DNA of 64,000 nt from Liopterus haemorrhoidalis (GCA_963971575.1 OZ020613.1:45498239-45562238); one strand, 5' to 3'; shown: positions 10,670 to 21,234, counted from the stretch's first letter. Notes: generated from the sequence alone by a model not told the origin. A program made the numbers and translations.

Positions 10670-11600
10670 AATGTTTGAAAAAATTATCTACTTCTCCCCT
10701 TATATATTACAGATATGTGGACGATATAATTTTAATATATCCTAAACATTTAATCAACACCTTGGTTGATAGTTTCAATTCCTTCCATCCCCGTTTAAAT
10801 GGTAGGCTTGCTTTTATGGATGTGGCTTTGTTCACAGGACAATTCTATCATCACTGATTGGTACCAAAAAAGTACCCACAGTTGGCGCTATTTAAATTAT
10901 TTATCTAACCATCCCATGTCTTTAAAAATTAACACCCTTAACAATGTGTTGGATAAAGCAATTAAGCTGTCCCATCCTAAATACAGGATAAAAATCTTCA
11001 AATAATTAAAAAAGAATTTAAAATCAACAATTACCCTTCAAATCTCATTAATAATTGTATCAAAAAAAGAATATGGGCAGCCTATAACACAAACCCAACT
11101 AATAATATTTCCAATTCTAACAACTACCTCAGTTTCCCATATCACAATACTCAATTCCTGCACTATAAAAACATCTTTAAAACACATGATATTAAGTTAG
11201 CCTTCAGCTCCGATAACAATAACAACCGTAATTTTTCTAAACTTAAAGCCGATATCCCAAAACTTGAAACTTCAAACGTCGTTTATGAAATACCGTGTAA
11301 TGAGTGTAATAAAAGCTACATAGGAACGACACAACAAATTTAAAAAAAAACGTATTTACCAGCACAAAAGTGACATTAGATTGAAACCAAATTGTACAGC
11401 TTTAGCGGTACACACTAATTAGACAGGCCACATTTTTAATTATGAGAATGTCAAAATTCTTGATAAAGAAAGCCACTTTCAAAAAAGGATGATCTCAGAG
11501 ATGCTGCACATCCATTCCTCCAAAGACAAATATGTTAAAAAGAAAACAGACACGGTCGGGTTAAATAAAGCATATTTTAAACTGATTTTTTAGACATCAG
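10670..11600 (+). pseudogene. Penelope-like retroelement, 3' part
   Basis: The first frame has the reverse-transcriptase catalytic box YRYVDDIILIYP, then a MDVALF strand. The sequence shifts frame into YLNYLSNHPMSLK, a typical Penelope segment, then shifts again into a long frame. That frame ends in VVYEIPCNECNKSYIGTTQQ, the GIY-YIG endonuclease signature that follows RT in Penelope-like elements. Several frameshifts and stops show the copy is dead. The 5' part with the earlier RT motifs is absent. The downstream limit is approximate and it abuts the BEL/Pao insertion. Confidence 0.85.
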
Positions 11601-11753
11601 CTGTTTGTCTTTTTTCTTGTTACATTTGGTCTTTAGCTTATCAGCATTGTGACGTCTGACTGTCTAGGTGTTATGTCAGTAATGGGCTTGCCTGCTCTGA
11701 TACAACATGTCGTTTGATTTAAGACCATTAAAAACCATTCATTTTTCAGATAC

Positions 11754-12776
11754 TGTGGCGCCCGCTCCCCGCCTAAGTAAGGTAGGGTGGCCGACAGTCA
11801 CACAAATGCCAGCAGAAGGCTGGAATATAGAAAGATATACGGAGTTATGTGACACAAACGCACCGAGTTGAGCCGCAGAGGAAGACACGGACGACCTAGA
11901 GGAAAGGAGAGGGGATAAAAAACTCTTCTGCTCCTAGGGGCTGCTCTAGGAGACTAACACAAGGGTAATGGAGGCCCTTAGCTGGGGTGTAGACGGGTAA
12001 AATCCTAGGCCCACAAGTAATGGCTATGGAGGAACCAAACCTAAAATCCCACGACGTCTCTGAAAACCCTAGTCAAGCGACAAAAAATGCGGAGAACGAT
12101 GCTCAACACGGTGGACGTATCACATAAATGAAATACAGTGCCACAAATACAATATTAAAAAATACACTGATAATAACAAATTAATAATATTACAAAAATG
12201 ATCTTAAATGTTAAATTTAAATTGAAATTAAATCAGCACACGTGATCAGGAGATCAGCGTGTGTGAACAAAGAAAATACAAAATCGCACAGAGGCGATAA
12301 CAAATAGAATTTAAATTACAACAAAAAATATATATTAATTAAACAATGAATTAAACTGTATGTAAAATCGGAACAGACTTACATTAGATGTATTCTTAAT
12401 AAATATGTAGAATATTTATTCCAATTTTACGTATGTGGCACTGGTTGGTCCCAAAAAACAGGTTCTTGGGTTCTTCGGAATAGATCCTAGATTGATTTCA
12501 CACTCACAATTAATATTTAACGATAAACAGCAGGTGTAATATCACTAAACTTGCGATAGACGCGTATTTTAATTAAGAAAATGTAAAATATTATAAATTC
12601 ACAGCGAATTGTTCACACTCTGAGCAGGTCAGTAACAGTGGATTAATGAGTTATTTTATGTTGAATCTTGCAAGTAGCGGCATTCAACATTTTTTTAAAA
12701 ACATCAAAAGTTTTGATGTTTTAAATTAAATTAAGAAAATTTAATTTAATAAACATAGCGGTCTACGGGCGCGACA
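11754..12776 (-). repeat. 3' LTR of the BEL/Pao element
   Basis: This is a 1023-bp copy of the LTR at 16719-17770. Relative to that copy it lacks about 30 bp (the gtcttcgcggcggacacctc segment) near 11806. It is the 3' LTR because the element reads on the minus strand. Confidence 0.92.
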
Positions 12777-12799
12777 TTCCGCCGGCCAAAACGAATGTT

Positions 12800-15679
12800 T
12801 TAAACCGTGGAAAAACAAAGAAAGATCAAAAGGTCAACGCTCGGCAAGAGGGCCGAACGGTAATGGGGCCAGTTTAACAACTGGCCTGACAAAAGTCCTT
12901 TGGCGGTTTTGACGGTAGCGACTCGTATTACTCCGTCCTTGCCTGGGGTAACTGAGACAACTCTCCCTAGCTTCCATTGAAGGGGAGGCAGGCAGTTGTC
13001 TTTGATGAGGACTAGTTGGTCCATTTGGAGCTGTGGTGATGGTTTGGTCCACTTTTGGCGCTGTTGTAGAGTATTTAAGTATTCGTTGTTCCAGCGACGC
13101 CAAAAGTCTTGAGATATGTGTTGAACCATTTTCCATCTTGCTGAGTGCGTGAGAGAGTCACGACTCGAATTGGGTTCCGGCAGGGTAACTGCTGGTTCAT
13201 AGGTTAAGAAGTGGCTGGGCGTGAGTGCTTCGCAGTCATCAGGATCTGAAGTTGCAGGGCATAAAGGTCTCGAGTTGAGTATGGCCTCAATTTGACAGAA
13301 GACTGTGGCCATTTCCTCGTATGTAAGGATCTGTTGGCTGATAACTCTGTTCAAGTGGAACTTTACCGACTTAATGGCAGCTTCCCACAAGCCTCCGAAG
13401 TGTGGAGCTGATGGTGGGTTGATGTGCCACTGTATTCCTTCATCCGCTAATTTGTTTGCCAAGTAGTCGTTGTATGTTGACGAATTAACAAACCTTTGAA
13501 GATCCGTGAAGTAACTTTTGGCGCCAACAAAATTAGTCCCTCCGTCGCTATACACGTGGGAGCATCTGCCTCGACGGGCGATGAGTGGCACTGTGTACCT
13601 GCCATCGGAGTTTCGCCTATGTTCTTCTTTAAAAATCTTTTCTGCAAGAAGTTCTTCGTCGGCGTAAACAGGTTTGGCTGTTGGAACTTCTTCAAGTTCC
13701 CAAAATTTGTGCAACGTATGAGAAATTTTGTCATCTACGCTAAGATGAAACGAATTAAATGAGTTGCACTCTGCGTGGTTGCCTGTAGTAGATACAGGTC
13801 CAGAAATTACCCAGCCTAGGGTAGTTTCTACGGCATGAGGACCCTCTGGTAGTTTGAGGGAGGTTCCCTTGGTCTGGGAGAAAAATACATCGGCCCCTAA
13901 CAACATATCTATGGGTCCAGGTATGTAATAAGTTGGATCTGCGAGATGTAGTGTACTTTCCAGGGCAGACGTAGTTAATCTGTCGAATCCTTGAGTAGGC
14001 AGTTGAGGTGCAATAGAGTTGACGACCAGTGCGTTAACGGAGAAGTTAGTTTGACGGTCGCGTGGTCGGAAGTTGCAAGTAACAATTCCTTTAACTCTTT
14101 CTAATTCTACATCTGAGACTCCTGATATGGTCAAATTCGTCGGTCTTCGTTTCAGGCCGATCTTGGTTGTACAGCCTTCAGTGATAAGGCTGATCTCGCT
14201 GCCGCTGTCCAGTAGAGCTCTGACTTCAATCCATTTTTTACGTGAGTCTTGAATAAATACGATTGCTGTACTCAATAAAACGGATGAAATCTTAGAAGAG
14301 CTGTTTGTCCTGACACTTGTAGAGCTTACAAGTTTCTTGGAGGACTGGCTTGCTTGCTGCGGATCGTCGAGACGTGGATTAGATCCCGAAGCAGTAAGTT
14401 GAGAAGAATAACGAGCCTTCTGGTAATTATTTTCTCTTACGGGCTTCGTAGGTTCGTTTAGGTGAAGCAAAGTATGATGTCTTTGCTGACAAGTTTTACA
14501 GATGACTTTGGAGTTGCACCCTTCTGCACGATGGTTAGGGGCTAGACAATTATAACAGTAGTTATTTGTCTTAATCAGCTGGTGCCTCTGACTGGCGGAC
14601 AGATTCTTAAACTTAGTGCAGCAGTACAGAGGGTGTACTTCTTTGCACTCTAGGCATTTAGGAGATCTGTTAGAAGTAGTCAGGAAGGCTTTTCTTCGTT
14701 CAGTCGGTTTCGTGGATGGACGCTCACGAAAGTATGACTTCCCTTTAGGGGGAGTGTATTTCTCTGATGAGAGTGTTTGCCACTGTTGAGATGTGACGTA
14801 TTTTTGCAGGAACGTTAGGAGGGTTTCTAGTTCTGGTAACTCGTTGTTATCTAGATCTTCCTCAAAACGGTTACGTACCTTCATTTCTAATTTAGTTGAG
14901 AGAATCACTGCTAGGATTTTTCCCCATTGTTCAACAGGTTCATTAAGGGCTTGGAGAGACGCTGTATGCCTTTTGACAGTCGAGACAAATGAATTTACAC
15001 TATCATATGTCGTGTCTTTGAGAGCAGGTATGTTAACAATACCTTGGACGTGAAGGGTTGAGATGAGACGGTTACGTTGATAATTTTCCTTAAGGATACT
15101 TAAGGCAATCTCATAATTGGCTTCAGTTACCTTCAAATCCTGGATTTGGTTCAGTGCTTCGCCTCGCAGAGAAGACCGAAGGTACTGTAACTTCTGGACC
15201 GGTGATAGAGTCTCATTGACATGAATTGTAGTGTTGAACAGGTCGAAGAATGACTGCCAATTATCGATGTCTCCGTTGAACTGGGGGATACTCAACTTAG
15301 GTAGATGTGTATTCTTGCAAGCCGACTGGCTCGCCTGTGAGAAGCCTGAATTGAGTTGAGCAGTGCGATCGAGAGTGGAGTTAGCATCCTCTTTGAATGG
15401 GGGTGCCTCACATGTTGTAGTAATGCGCATAACTCTTACTTGAAAATCGTCAAACTCTTGGTTCAGGTCATCTTGATTGGCCGCATTTTCAGGAAGGGCC
15501 ATAAGCTCAAGTAGACACTCTTCAAAAGTGTCCCTACGTGAGGGTAGTTGTTTAAACTGAGTTCGTACATCAGGAATTTTAGATGAATCGGTTAAAGCTT
15601 CATTGATAGAGCGCTCTAACGCATCGATAAATCTGATGGAGAAGCCCTTTTTTATAGTAAGCTTCGTAGACTTTGCCAT
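12800..15679 (-). CDS. BEL/Pao Gag-protease-integrase polyprotein (RT deleted)
   Basis: This single 959-codon frame starts at an ATG beyond the tandem-repeat leader. Residues 125-300 form the Gag-like DUF1759 region (LPKLSIPQFNGD...LRGEAL). Residues 343-405 hold Cys/His knuckles (CLEC, CYNCLAPNHRAEGC, CKTCQQRH). Residues 488-600 form the aspartic protease (LLDSGSE catalytic site, then MLLGADVF). Residue about 698 is a junction: GRYTVPL, which normally leads into reverse transcriptase, is followed directly by integrase sequence (IARRGRC, SDGGTNFVGA, HFGGLWEAAIK). Residues 845-925 are the C-terminal DUF5641 region. RT, RNase H and the first integrase catalytic part are missing, yet the join is in frame. 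The last 30 or so codons run in a different frame from the usual ending, which is visible overlapping at 12834-12920, so one small indel lies near 12900. Confidence 0.9.
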   Translation of the reverse strand: MAKSTKLTIKKGFSIRFIDALERSINEALTDSSKIPDVRTQFKQLPSRRDTFEECLLELMALPENAANQDDLNQEFDDFQVRVMRITTTCEAPPFKEDANSTLDRTAQLNSGFSQASQSACKNTHLPKLSIPQFNGDIDNWQSFFDLFNTTIHVNETLSPVQKLQYLRSSLRGEALNQIQDLKVTEANYEIALSILKENYQRNRLISTLHVQGIVNIPALKDTTYDSVNSFVSTVKRHTASLQALNEPVEQWGKILAVILSTKLEMKVRNRFEEDLDNNELPELETLLTFLQKYVTSQQWQTLSSEKYTPPKGKSYFRERPSTKPTERRKAFLTTSNRSPKCLECKEVHPLYCCTKFKNLSASQRHQLIKTNNYCYNCLAPNHRAEGCNSKVICKTCQQRHHTLLHLNEPTKPVRENNYQKARYSSQLTASGSNPRLDDPQQASQSSKKLVSSTSVRTNSSSKISSVLLSTAIVFIQDSRKKWIEVRALLDSGSEISLITEGCTTKIGLKRRPTNLTISGVSDVELERVKGIVTCNFRPRDRQTNFSVNALVVNSIAPQLPTQGFDRLTTSALESTLHLADPTYYIPGPIDMLLGADVFFSQTKGTSLKLPEGPHAVETTLGWVISGPVSTTGNHAECNSFNSFHLSVDDKISHTLHKFWELEEVPTAKPVYADEELLAEKIFKEEHRRNSDGRYTVPLIARRGRCSHVYSDGGTNFVGAKSYFTDLQRFVNSSTYNDYLANKLADEGIQWHINPPSAPHFGGLWEAAIKSVKFHLNRVISQQILTYEEMATVFCQIEAILNSRPLCPATSDPDDCEALTPSHFLTYEPAVTLPEPNSSRDSLTHSARWKMVQHISQDFWRRWNNEYLNTLQQRQKWTKPSPQLQMDQLVLIKDNCLPPLQWKLGRVVSVTPGKDGVIRVATVKTAKGLLSGQLLNWPHYRSALLPSVDLLIFLCFSTV

Positions 15680-16029
15680 AGTGGACTTGTGAAGACAGTC
15701 ACTAAAATAGTTGGCAATTTTTTGCTCAATGATTGAGGCAAATTAGTACGTAAGACGATACTAATGTGTTTGTAGAATATTCCGCCGGCCGTAGCGGGCT
15801 GAGATATTCTAGGGGGGAGTTACTGAGTGTAACTAAAACTACCGGATATAGAATGTCCTGGTTAATGGAAAATCCGGAGATAGGATAATCCAAAGTAGGA
15901 CTAGAGAGTCCAGAAAACACGTAATAAGTTAGAGAAACTGTAGTACGTAAGAAAGTCGACTTAGGATTATTCGGAGATCAAATAATCTAAAATCGGATAA
16001 ACCAAAAGTCAGAAAATCCGGTGGAAATT

Positions 16030-16670
16030 GGGTTATAAATGTAATCCGGTGTATGGATGATCCAAAAATCGGAAAATCCAAAGTCGGACAAAAATCGGAC
16101 AAACCAAAAAATGATATTTTCCAGTTGAGACGGGCTCAAAAATGTTGTCCTGAGAACGGACAATCTGAAAATCACAAGAATCCAAAAGTCGGCGAAACCG
16201 AAAAAATCGGCCAAGCCAAAAAATTAGATTTTCCAGTTGAGACAGGCTCAAAAATGTTGTCCTGAGGACGGACAATCTGAAAATCACAAAAATCAAAAAG
16301 TCGGCGAAACCGAAAAAATCGGCCAAGCCAAAAATTAGATTTTTCGGTTGAGGCGGGCTCAAAAATGTTGTCTGGCGGACAGAAAATCCGAAAATCGAAA
16401 AATCGGACAAACCAAAAAAAATCGGTCAAGCCAAAAATTAGATTTTTCGGTTGAGGCAGGCTCAAAAATGTTGTCCTGTAGACAGACAATCTAAAAATAA
16501 AAAAAATCAAAAAGTCTGCGAAACCGAAAAAATCGGCCAAGCCGAAATTTAGATATTTTGGTTGAGACAGGCTCAAAAACGTTGTCCGTATGGCGGAGAA
16601 TCCAAAAATCGGACAAACAAAAAAAGTCGGACAAATCAAAAAAGTCGGACAAACAAAAAGTCGACTAAAA
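16030..16670 (-). repeat. Tandem repeat in the BEL/Pao leader, about five units
   Basis: Units of 103-112 bp recur, marked by ggctcaaaaatgttgtcc at 16133, 16245, 16356, 16459 and a variant at 16570. Each contains a shorter degenerate motif, aaaatcggacaaaccaaaa. It lies between the primer-binding site and gag. The frames open across it are repeat artefacts, not genes. Confidence 0.8.
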
Positions 16671-16696
16671 ATTTGTCCTGAGTGCGCGTAAGTATA

Positions 16697-16713
16697 TCCG
16701 GCTCGAAGGACCA
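16697..16713 (-). other. Primer-binding site, tRNA-Tyr type
   Basis: On the plus strand this reads tccggctcgaaggacca, 17 bases identical to the 3' end (with CCA) of insect tRNA-Tyr as I remember it. On the element's own strand it is the complement, beginning TGG. It lies 5 bases inside the 5' LTR, the expected position for minus-strand cDNA priming. Confidence 0.8.
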
Positions 16714-16718
16714 TAAAA

Positions 16719-17770
16719 TGTGGCGCCCGCTCCCCGCCTAAGTAAGGTAGGGTGGCCAGACAGTCACACAAATGGTCTTCGCGGCGGACACCTCGAAGGA
16801 CCACCAGCAGAAGGCTGGAATATAGAAAGATATACGGAGTTATGTGACACAAACGCACCGAGTTGAGCCGCAGAGGAAGACACGGACGACCTAGAGGAAA
16901 GGAGAGGGAATAAAAAACTCTTCTGCTCCTAGGGGCTGCTCTAGGAGACTAACACAAGGGTAATGGAGGCCCTTAGCTGGGGTGTAGACGGGTAAAATCC
17001 TAGGCCCACAAGTAATGGCTATGGAGGAACCAAACCTAAAATCCCACGACGTCTCTGAAAACCCTAGTCAAGCGACAAAAAATGCGGAGAACGATGCTCA
17101 ACACGGTGGACGTATCACATAAATGAAATACAGTGCCACAAATACAATATTAAAAAATACACTGATAATAACAAATTAATAATATTACAAAAATGATCTT
17201 AAATGTTAAATTTAAATTGAAATTAAATCAACACACGTAATCAGGAGATCAGCGTGTGTGAACAAAGAAAATACAAAATCGCACAGAGGCGATAACAAAT
17301 AGAAATTAAATTACAACAAAAAATATATATTAATTAAACAATGAATTAAACTGTATGTAAAATCGGAACAGACTTACATTAGATGTATTCTTAATAAATA
17401 TGTAGAATATTTATTCCAATTTTACGTATGTGGCACTGGTTGGTCCCAAAAAACAGGTTCTTGGGTTCTTCGGAATAGATCCTAGATTGATTTCACACTC
17501 ACAATTAATATTTAACGATAAACAGCAGGTGTAATATCACTAAACTTGCGATAGATGCGTATTTTAATTAAGAAAATGTAAAATATTATAAATTCACAGC
17601 GAATTGTTCACACTCTGAGCAGGTCAGTAACAGTGGATTAATGAGTTATTTTATGTTGAATCTTGCAAGTAGCGGCATTCAACATTTTTTTAAAAACATC
17701 AAAAGTTTTGATGTTTTAAATTAAATTAAGAAAATTTAATTTTTAAACATAGCGGTCTACGGGCGCGACA
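16719..17770 (-). repeat. 5' LTR of the BEL/Pao element
   Basis: This 1052-bp LTR is nearly identical to 11754-12776 and diverged from the solo LTR at 25085-26140. On the minus strand it begins TGTCGCGCCCGTAGACCGC and ends GGCGCCACA. It should carry the element's promoter and polyadenylation signals; AATAAA-like words occur but are not diagnostic in such AT-rich DNA. Confidence 0.92.
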
Positions 17771-17839
17771 GATACCAAAAATATTTTTAATAGAAAAGTC
17801 CTAGCGTACTCTTCTGATTCAGAAATAAAATCACGTAAA

Positions 17840-18350
17840 ATGTATAAATTTACTTTTAATCCACGTATCATAAGAAAAAAATGCATATTCGTTTACATTT
17901 TTTGGGTAACGTAAATTATTTTTTTTTTAACTCTCAGTGATTTTTCTACATGCAAGTCAGAAAGGTATAAGCAAATTGCAACTCTCTAGCTACAGCCATT
18001 TGGCCAGAATTTCTGCCGAACAAACACAAAAGTGATAGTACAAGCATTTCTTGCCTACACCACATGAGTATGTTTATTTGCCAACATACATATATAACAA
18101 TATTGATTTATTCATATAACTGAAAATATATTTCTATAGAACATTACAATTAACTGTATAACATTTGAAAAGTTTCTTAAAAAACACAAATTACTTTTCC
18201 ACAGATGATAAGTTACTTTTATAAGTCCTCAAATTATTTTATAGAACTTAAAAATACCCCCCCAAAACTAATATAAAACTATTTGTTATAAAGTTCGTAT
18301 AAGTGAAATAAACATAGTGAACAACTTCCGCTCTTTTAGAAATACCAGCC
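17840..18350 (+). repeat. Degenerate copy of the (CAGA)n-associated dispersed repeat
   Basis: ttaatccacgta (17857), then gtataagcaaattgcaactc and the tggcc...tgccgaacaaaca stretch (17965-18030), and cttccgctcttttag (18326), match in order the repeat at 37290-37620. The microsatellite is lost. The limits are approximate. Confidence 0.5.
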
Positions 18351-18738
18351 ATCAAATGTTTGCGACACAGCCTATACAGTGATCTGCACTATGAAACTCT
18401 CACTCTGTTAGGTCAACTATAAGATTCTCTTACACAATGTATTCACATTGCAAGTGATAAGTCTATTAAATCATCAATATAACATATAAGGAAAGATACA
18501 AACTGCAAAGTAATTGTCGACCAGTTCAGCAATTATTGGGCTCAACAGCGCTATGAAGTGACGCCAAGCGGACTATAACTGAACTAAGCGAAACGAGTAA
18601 TAGTTTATTGTTTACATCTGGTTTACATGCGTTTTCTCGTGTAGTTTGTATTGCTTTTAAAAGTTAGTGTTGCAGTTTGTTTGTTATATTAACTTTTGAT
18701 AGCAATTATTATTCTTTTTTATATTACTTTATGTTATA

Positions 18739-18852
18739 ATGAGTTATTATAACACAAATTGGTGTGTGTTTGGCTGTCACTCTAGAAAAGGAAGTAACAA
18801 AAATATTTACTTCCACTATTTTCCAAATGAGAAACAATTTGTGAACTGTTAA
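18739..18852 (+). pseudogene. THAP domain start, transposase remnant
   Basis: Thirty-seven codons encode WCVFGCHSRKGSN then YFHYFPNEK: the first Cys pair and F-H-x-F-P hallmark of a THAP DNA-binding domain. The frame then ends at TAA. It is 75-80 % like the copy at 8076-8189 by eye. The rest of the domain and the DDE transposase are missing from this deleted element. Confidence 0.65.
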
Positions 18853-19003
18853 TAAATTTGGTGCTGTGGAAGTGATAATAACAAACTAGTATTTATTAAA
18901 CAAATTAAATAAAAAACAAACACTAAATTATAAAAATCCTTCTCGAACATAATTAAATATCTACCCGGGTAATTTTAATGCAGAATTAGGGCAAGCGGTC
19001 TCA

Positions 19004-19660
19004 AATTCTGTACGCAGCTTTTCTAATACATTTTCACTGAACTTTCAGTGCCTGCTTTTGTTTTTAATCAATTTATTTAGGCAAGGAGTTTCTAACAGAG
19101 GTTTCGGTTCATACTGTTGTAAGACAGGTTTCTTAAAAGTAGACCACAGGCATTTTAAATCTGTGCTGGTTAATATTTCCATACTCAATATACTGTTTCT
19201 GGAACAAAAAGTAAAACCAACAGAAACCACACAAAAAAAAGATAAATCAAATATTTCACAATCAATCAATGCCCTGATCTTGGCTTCTTTCATTTTGGTT
19301 TGTTAACCACCTGGCACAAAATAATAGGATAGCTGAAATGTGTTTGCATGTAGTTCCTGCTTTACATGTGCAGGACATATTTAAAACTTCAACATCATTA
19401 CTAAATTTTAATTTCCCAGTGACTTCGTGAGGTGGTGTTCTCAAACTGCTTGTTTGTAAACATAACCCACATATGTCGACATGCTTATCATTTTTGTCCA
19501 AAATTCCGCACAACATAAGATTTCCGGCGTTTAACAACTCTTCTCCTTCAACTACACACCTAGAAGGTGTTGCACTTAAAAAATTAAAATAATTTAATAA
19601 AGATAGCTGTTTATTATCCATTGCAAATCGATGATTTAACATGTAAACAAATATGGACAA
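19004..19660 (-). pseudogene. SWIM zinc-finger protein, N-terminal part of a YqaJ-type transposon gene
   Basis: The frame from about 19622 encodes roughly 115 residues including MSCTCKAGTTCKHISAILLF, a SWIM finger (C-x-C-x(n)-C-x-H). A donor at CCAG|GTGG and an acceptor (tttttgttccag, about 19202) would join it to an exon encoding STDLKCLWS and EPKPLLETPCL, which ends at 19045. The same order (SWIM, then LSPTDITCAWS and VPILEMDC) occurs in the gene at 44110-45755, where a YqaJ nuclease follows. Here the nuclease is absent. It is a truncated copy, though both exons are fairly open. Confidence 0.65.
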
Positions 19661-19792
19661 CTTTCACATTACTCGTTTCAATCAGCTGTTCACAGCGCTT
19701 GTAGCGCCGCCATCGGGCATTGTTGTATCCAATACTAAGAAAACACTTTAAGTAATGATAACATAAGCAGCAACTAAACTAGTTCTACTGAC

Positions 19793-19924
19793 CAGCGTTT
19801 GTGACATCTGTACTCTCTAATTCATCTTCAAATTCACTAGTGTCCACAGGCTCTGACTTGATATAAATCTCTTCTATGGCGGTATCATCGTGGTATATGT
19901 CATCTGCGACTATATTTTTAATTC
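19793..19924 (-). CDS. Type-2 acidic cassette exon (zinc-finger gene 2)
   Basis: This 132-nt exon is phase 1 at both ends (acceptor tttttag, donor CTG|GTCAGT). It encodes IKNIVADDIYHDDTAIEE, then YIKSEPVDTSEFEDELES and a VTNAG end. It joins in phase to start exon 20077-20194 upstream. Downstream it can join cassette 9152-9310 or the finger exon directly. IKSE fits the SUMO consensus. By order it belongs to gene 2, whose intron would then hold the BEL/Pao and deleted THAP elements. Confidence 0.75.
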
Positions 19925-20076
19925 CTAAAATAAATAAAACCCTATTATATATTGTAACAATATACTTCATTATTTAAGATTTGTCAGCTAAACTAATATT
20001 GCTGAAATATACTTGAAATAAAATGTAACAACAAGGCATGAACTGTGTGATAGTTGTAAATGTGTTCATTACTTAC

Positions 20077-20194
20077 CATTTTCCCATTCAACCATGTCCT
20101 CTATTTCAGTCTTCACCTCATGATCATCAGTAATTTCATGTTCTCCTTCAACAATCCCTTTTTTATTTATATAACTGTCTCCCCTATCATTCAT
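20077..20194 (-). CDS. Type-1 start exon (zinc-finger gene 2)
   Basis: ATG at 20194 opens 39 codons (MNDRGDSYINKKG..., EVKTEIEDMVEWEN) and ends in donor AATG|GTAAGTAATG, phase 1. VKTE matches psi-K-x-E. It is the same length as the exon at 2170-2287 and resembles 41081-41201, and it uses the first of the two overlapping ATGs. The conserved leader block (gtagcagtccgtgcg) follows upstream at 20288-20302. Confidence 0.75.
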
Positions 20195-20310
20195 ATTCAG
20201 TCTTGAAACAAAACACTTCTATTTTTTCCGAATTAACAAATAATAAAAATTAATTCTGCTGTAAAAAGTTTGATTTATTAATTTTATTGTAGCAGTCCGT
20301 GCGGATCAGT
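20195..20310 (-). promoter_or_regulatory. Conserved leader/promoter block of gene 2
   Basis: This is the second of three copies of the gtagca-n-tccgtgc block and its surroundings, again immediately upstream of a type-1 start exon. The promoter role is inferred from position and conservation only. Confidence 0.35.
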
Positions 20311-20626
20311 ATCAGAGTCGTCACAACTTCAGAAGCGAATGTGGCTACCAGATTGACAAAATTCCGCTACCGGCAGTTAAAGTCACCATAGTTTGTTTTT
20401 TAATTCGAAGGAGTAAATGGAAAAGGTAGATTCACATTACAATACTCTAAGAAGTATTATTTTTAATTTAAATAAATATGGCACATGCCTGCAACTATTA
20501 AAAAAAGATTGCATCCGAAAACCAATCATATAATAGGTACAATTTTTTATATTTAATGCAATTTATTTATACTTTGATAACACATTATTATATTATTAAT
20601 TTCTAAGCCTCGAGCGGAACTATATA

Positions 20627-21234
20627 TAGGCTATTTCAAACGTTTAAGCGGATCTTAATAGATTTTTTATTCTAGTTTCCAAAGAAACAGATTATAGCCT
20701 GTCTCCTTGGTTTAAGCGGAACTAGATTATAAAAATTTGTAACTTTTAACTATAAAATGAGGCTTTTGATCATTTGGTTTAGCAAAAGTCCACTTCAATC
20801 ATTAAAATGTGACCTCGTGACAACTTCTGAAAATAAAAATTCCATTTAGTTCCCTTTAAACGTTTGAGATTCCCTATAGTTCGATTCTTTGGTTTGAGCA
20901 AAACGAAAAAAGAGTTTGCGGAAGATGTTTCATGTTGGCATTTATTATTAAGCGACATTTGTTATAAAAAAATAAAATATATAATACATTTTTTATACGT
21001 AAACATTTTTTAAGACATTAAAATTTAAGAAATAAGATAAATATATTAAGAATGGCACTAAAAATCAAAATGTAATGAAAATTATATTTTCTAATGTTAA
21101 TTCACAGTAACTTAAAAATGTTCAATTTAAGTATAATTTACAAAGTTTAAATAAAATGGCCAAAAGCCCGATTTAATCGATAAAAGTTATTAGATTTCAA
21201 AATCCAGTTACGCTTAAACGTTTGGAATAGCCTA
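20627..21234. mobile_element. MITE with TAGGCTATTYCAAACGTTTA ends, 608 bp
   Basis: The terminal inverted repeats share TAGGCTATT-C/T-CAAACGTT then TAAGCG on both sides, with TA on each flank (20625-20626 and 21235-21236). A further inverted copy of the end (ctatag and aaacgttt words near 20860-20880) lies inside, suggesting a nested or composite element. A shorter relative is at 28395-28576. There is no ORF. Confidence 0.65.

Larger units (their letters stand above)
11754..17770 (-). mobile_element. BEL/Pao LTR retrotransposon lacking reverse transcriptase, 6.0 kb
   Basis: Two direct LTRs (11754-12776 and 16719-17770), TG...CA ends and a perfect 5-bp target duplication gatac (11749-11753 and 17771-17775) define an intact insertion read on the minus strand. 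A primer-binding site matching tRNA-Tyr lies beside the 5' LTR. The leader has 103-112-bp tandem units, and one 959-codon ORF follows. The two LTRs differ at only a few visible sites plus a roughly 30-bp indel, so the insertion is young. The coding part lacks reverse transcriptase, RNase H and the front of integrase, so mobility would require enzymes supplied in trans. Confidence 0.93.
18536..19732. mobile_element. Deleted THAP/SWIM-YqaJ family DNA transposon, 1197 bp
   Basis: The left end TTGGGCTCAACAGCGCTATG and the inverted right end TTGGATACAACAATGCCCGA form imperfect terminal repeats, with subterminal matches gaaacgagtaat and tttgtttacat. TA dinucleotides flank the element (18534-18535 and 19733-19734). 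The plus strand holds a THAP start at 18739. The minus strand holds a SWIM-finger gene fragment. The DDE part and the nuclease core are deleted. It lies between the BEL/Pao element and cassette exon 19793-19924. Confidence 0.75.

Noticed and set aside
16033..16858. Long overlapping minus-strand open frames rich in Phe, Gly and Ser
   Set aside because: They follow the 103-112-bp tandem repeat of the BEL/Pao leader and differ in frame from unit to unit; no conserved protein signal.
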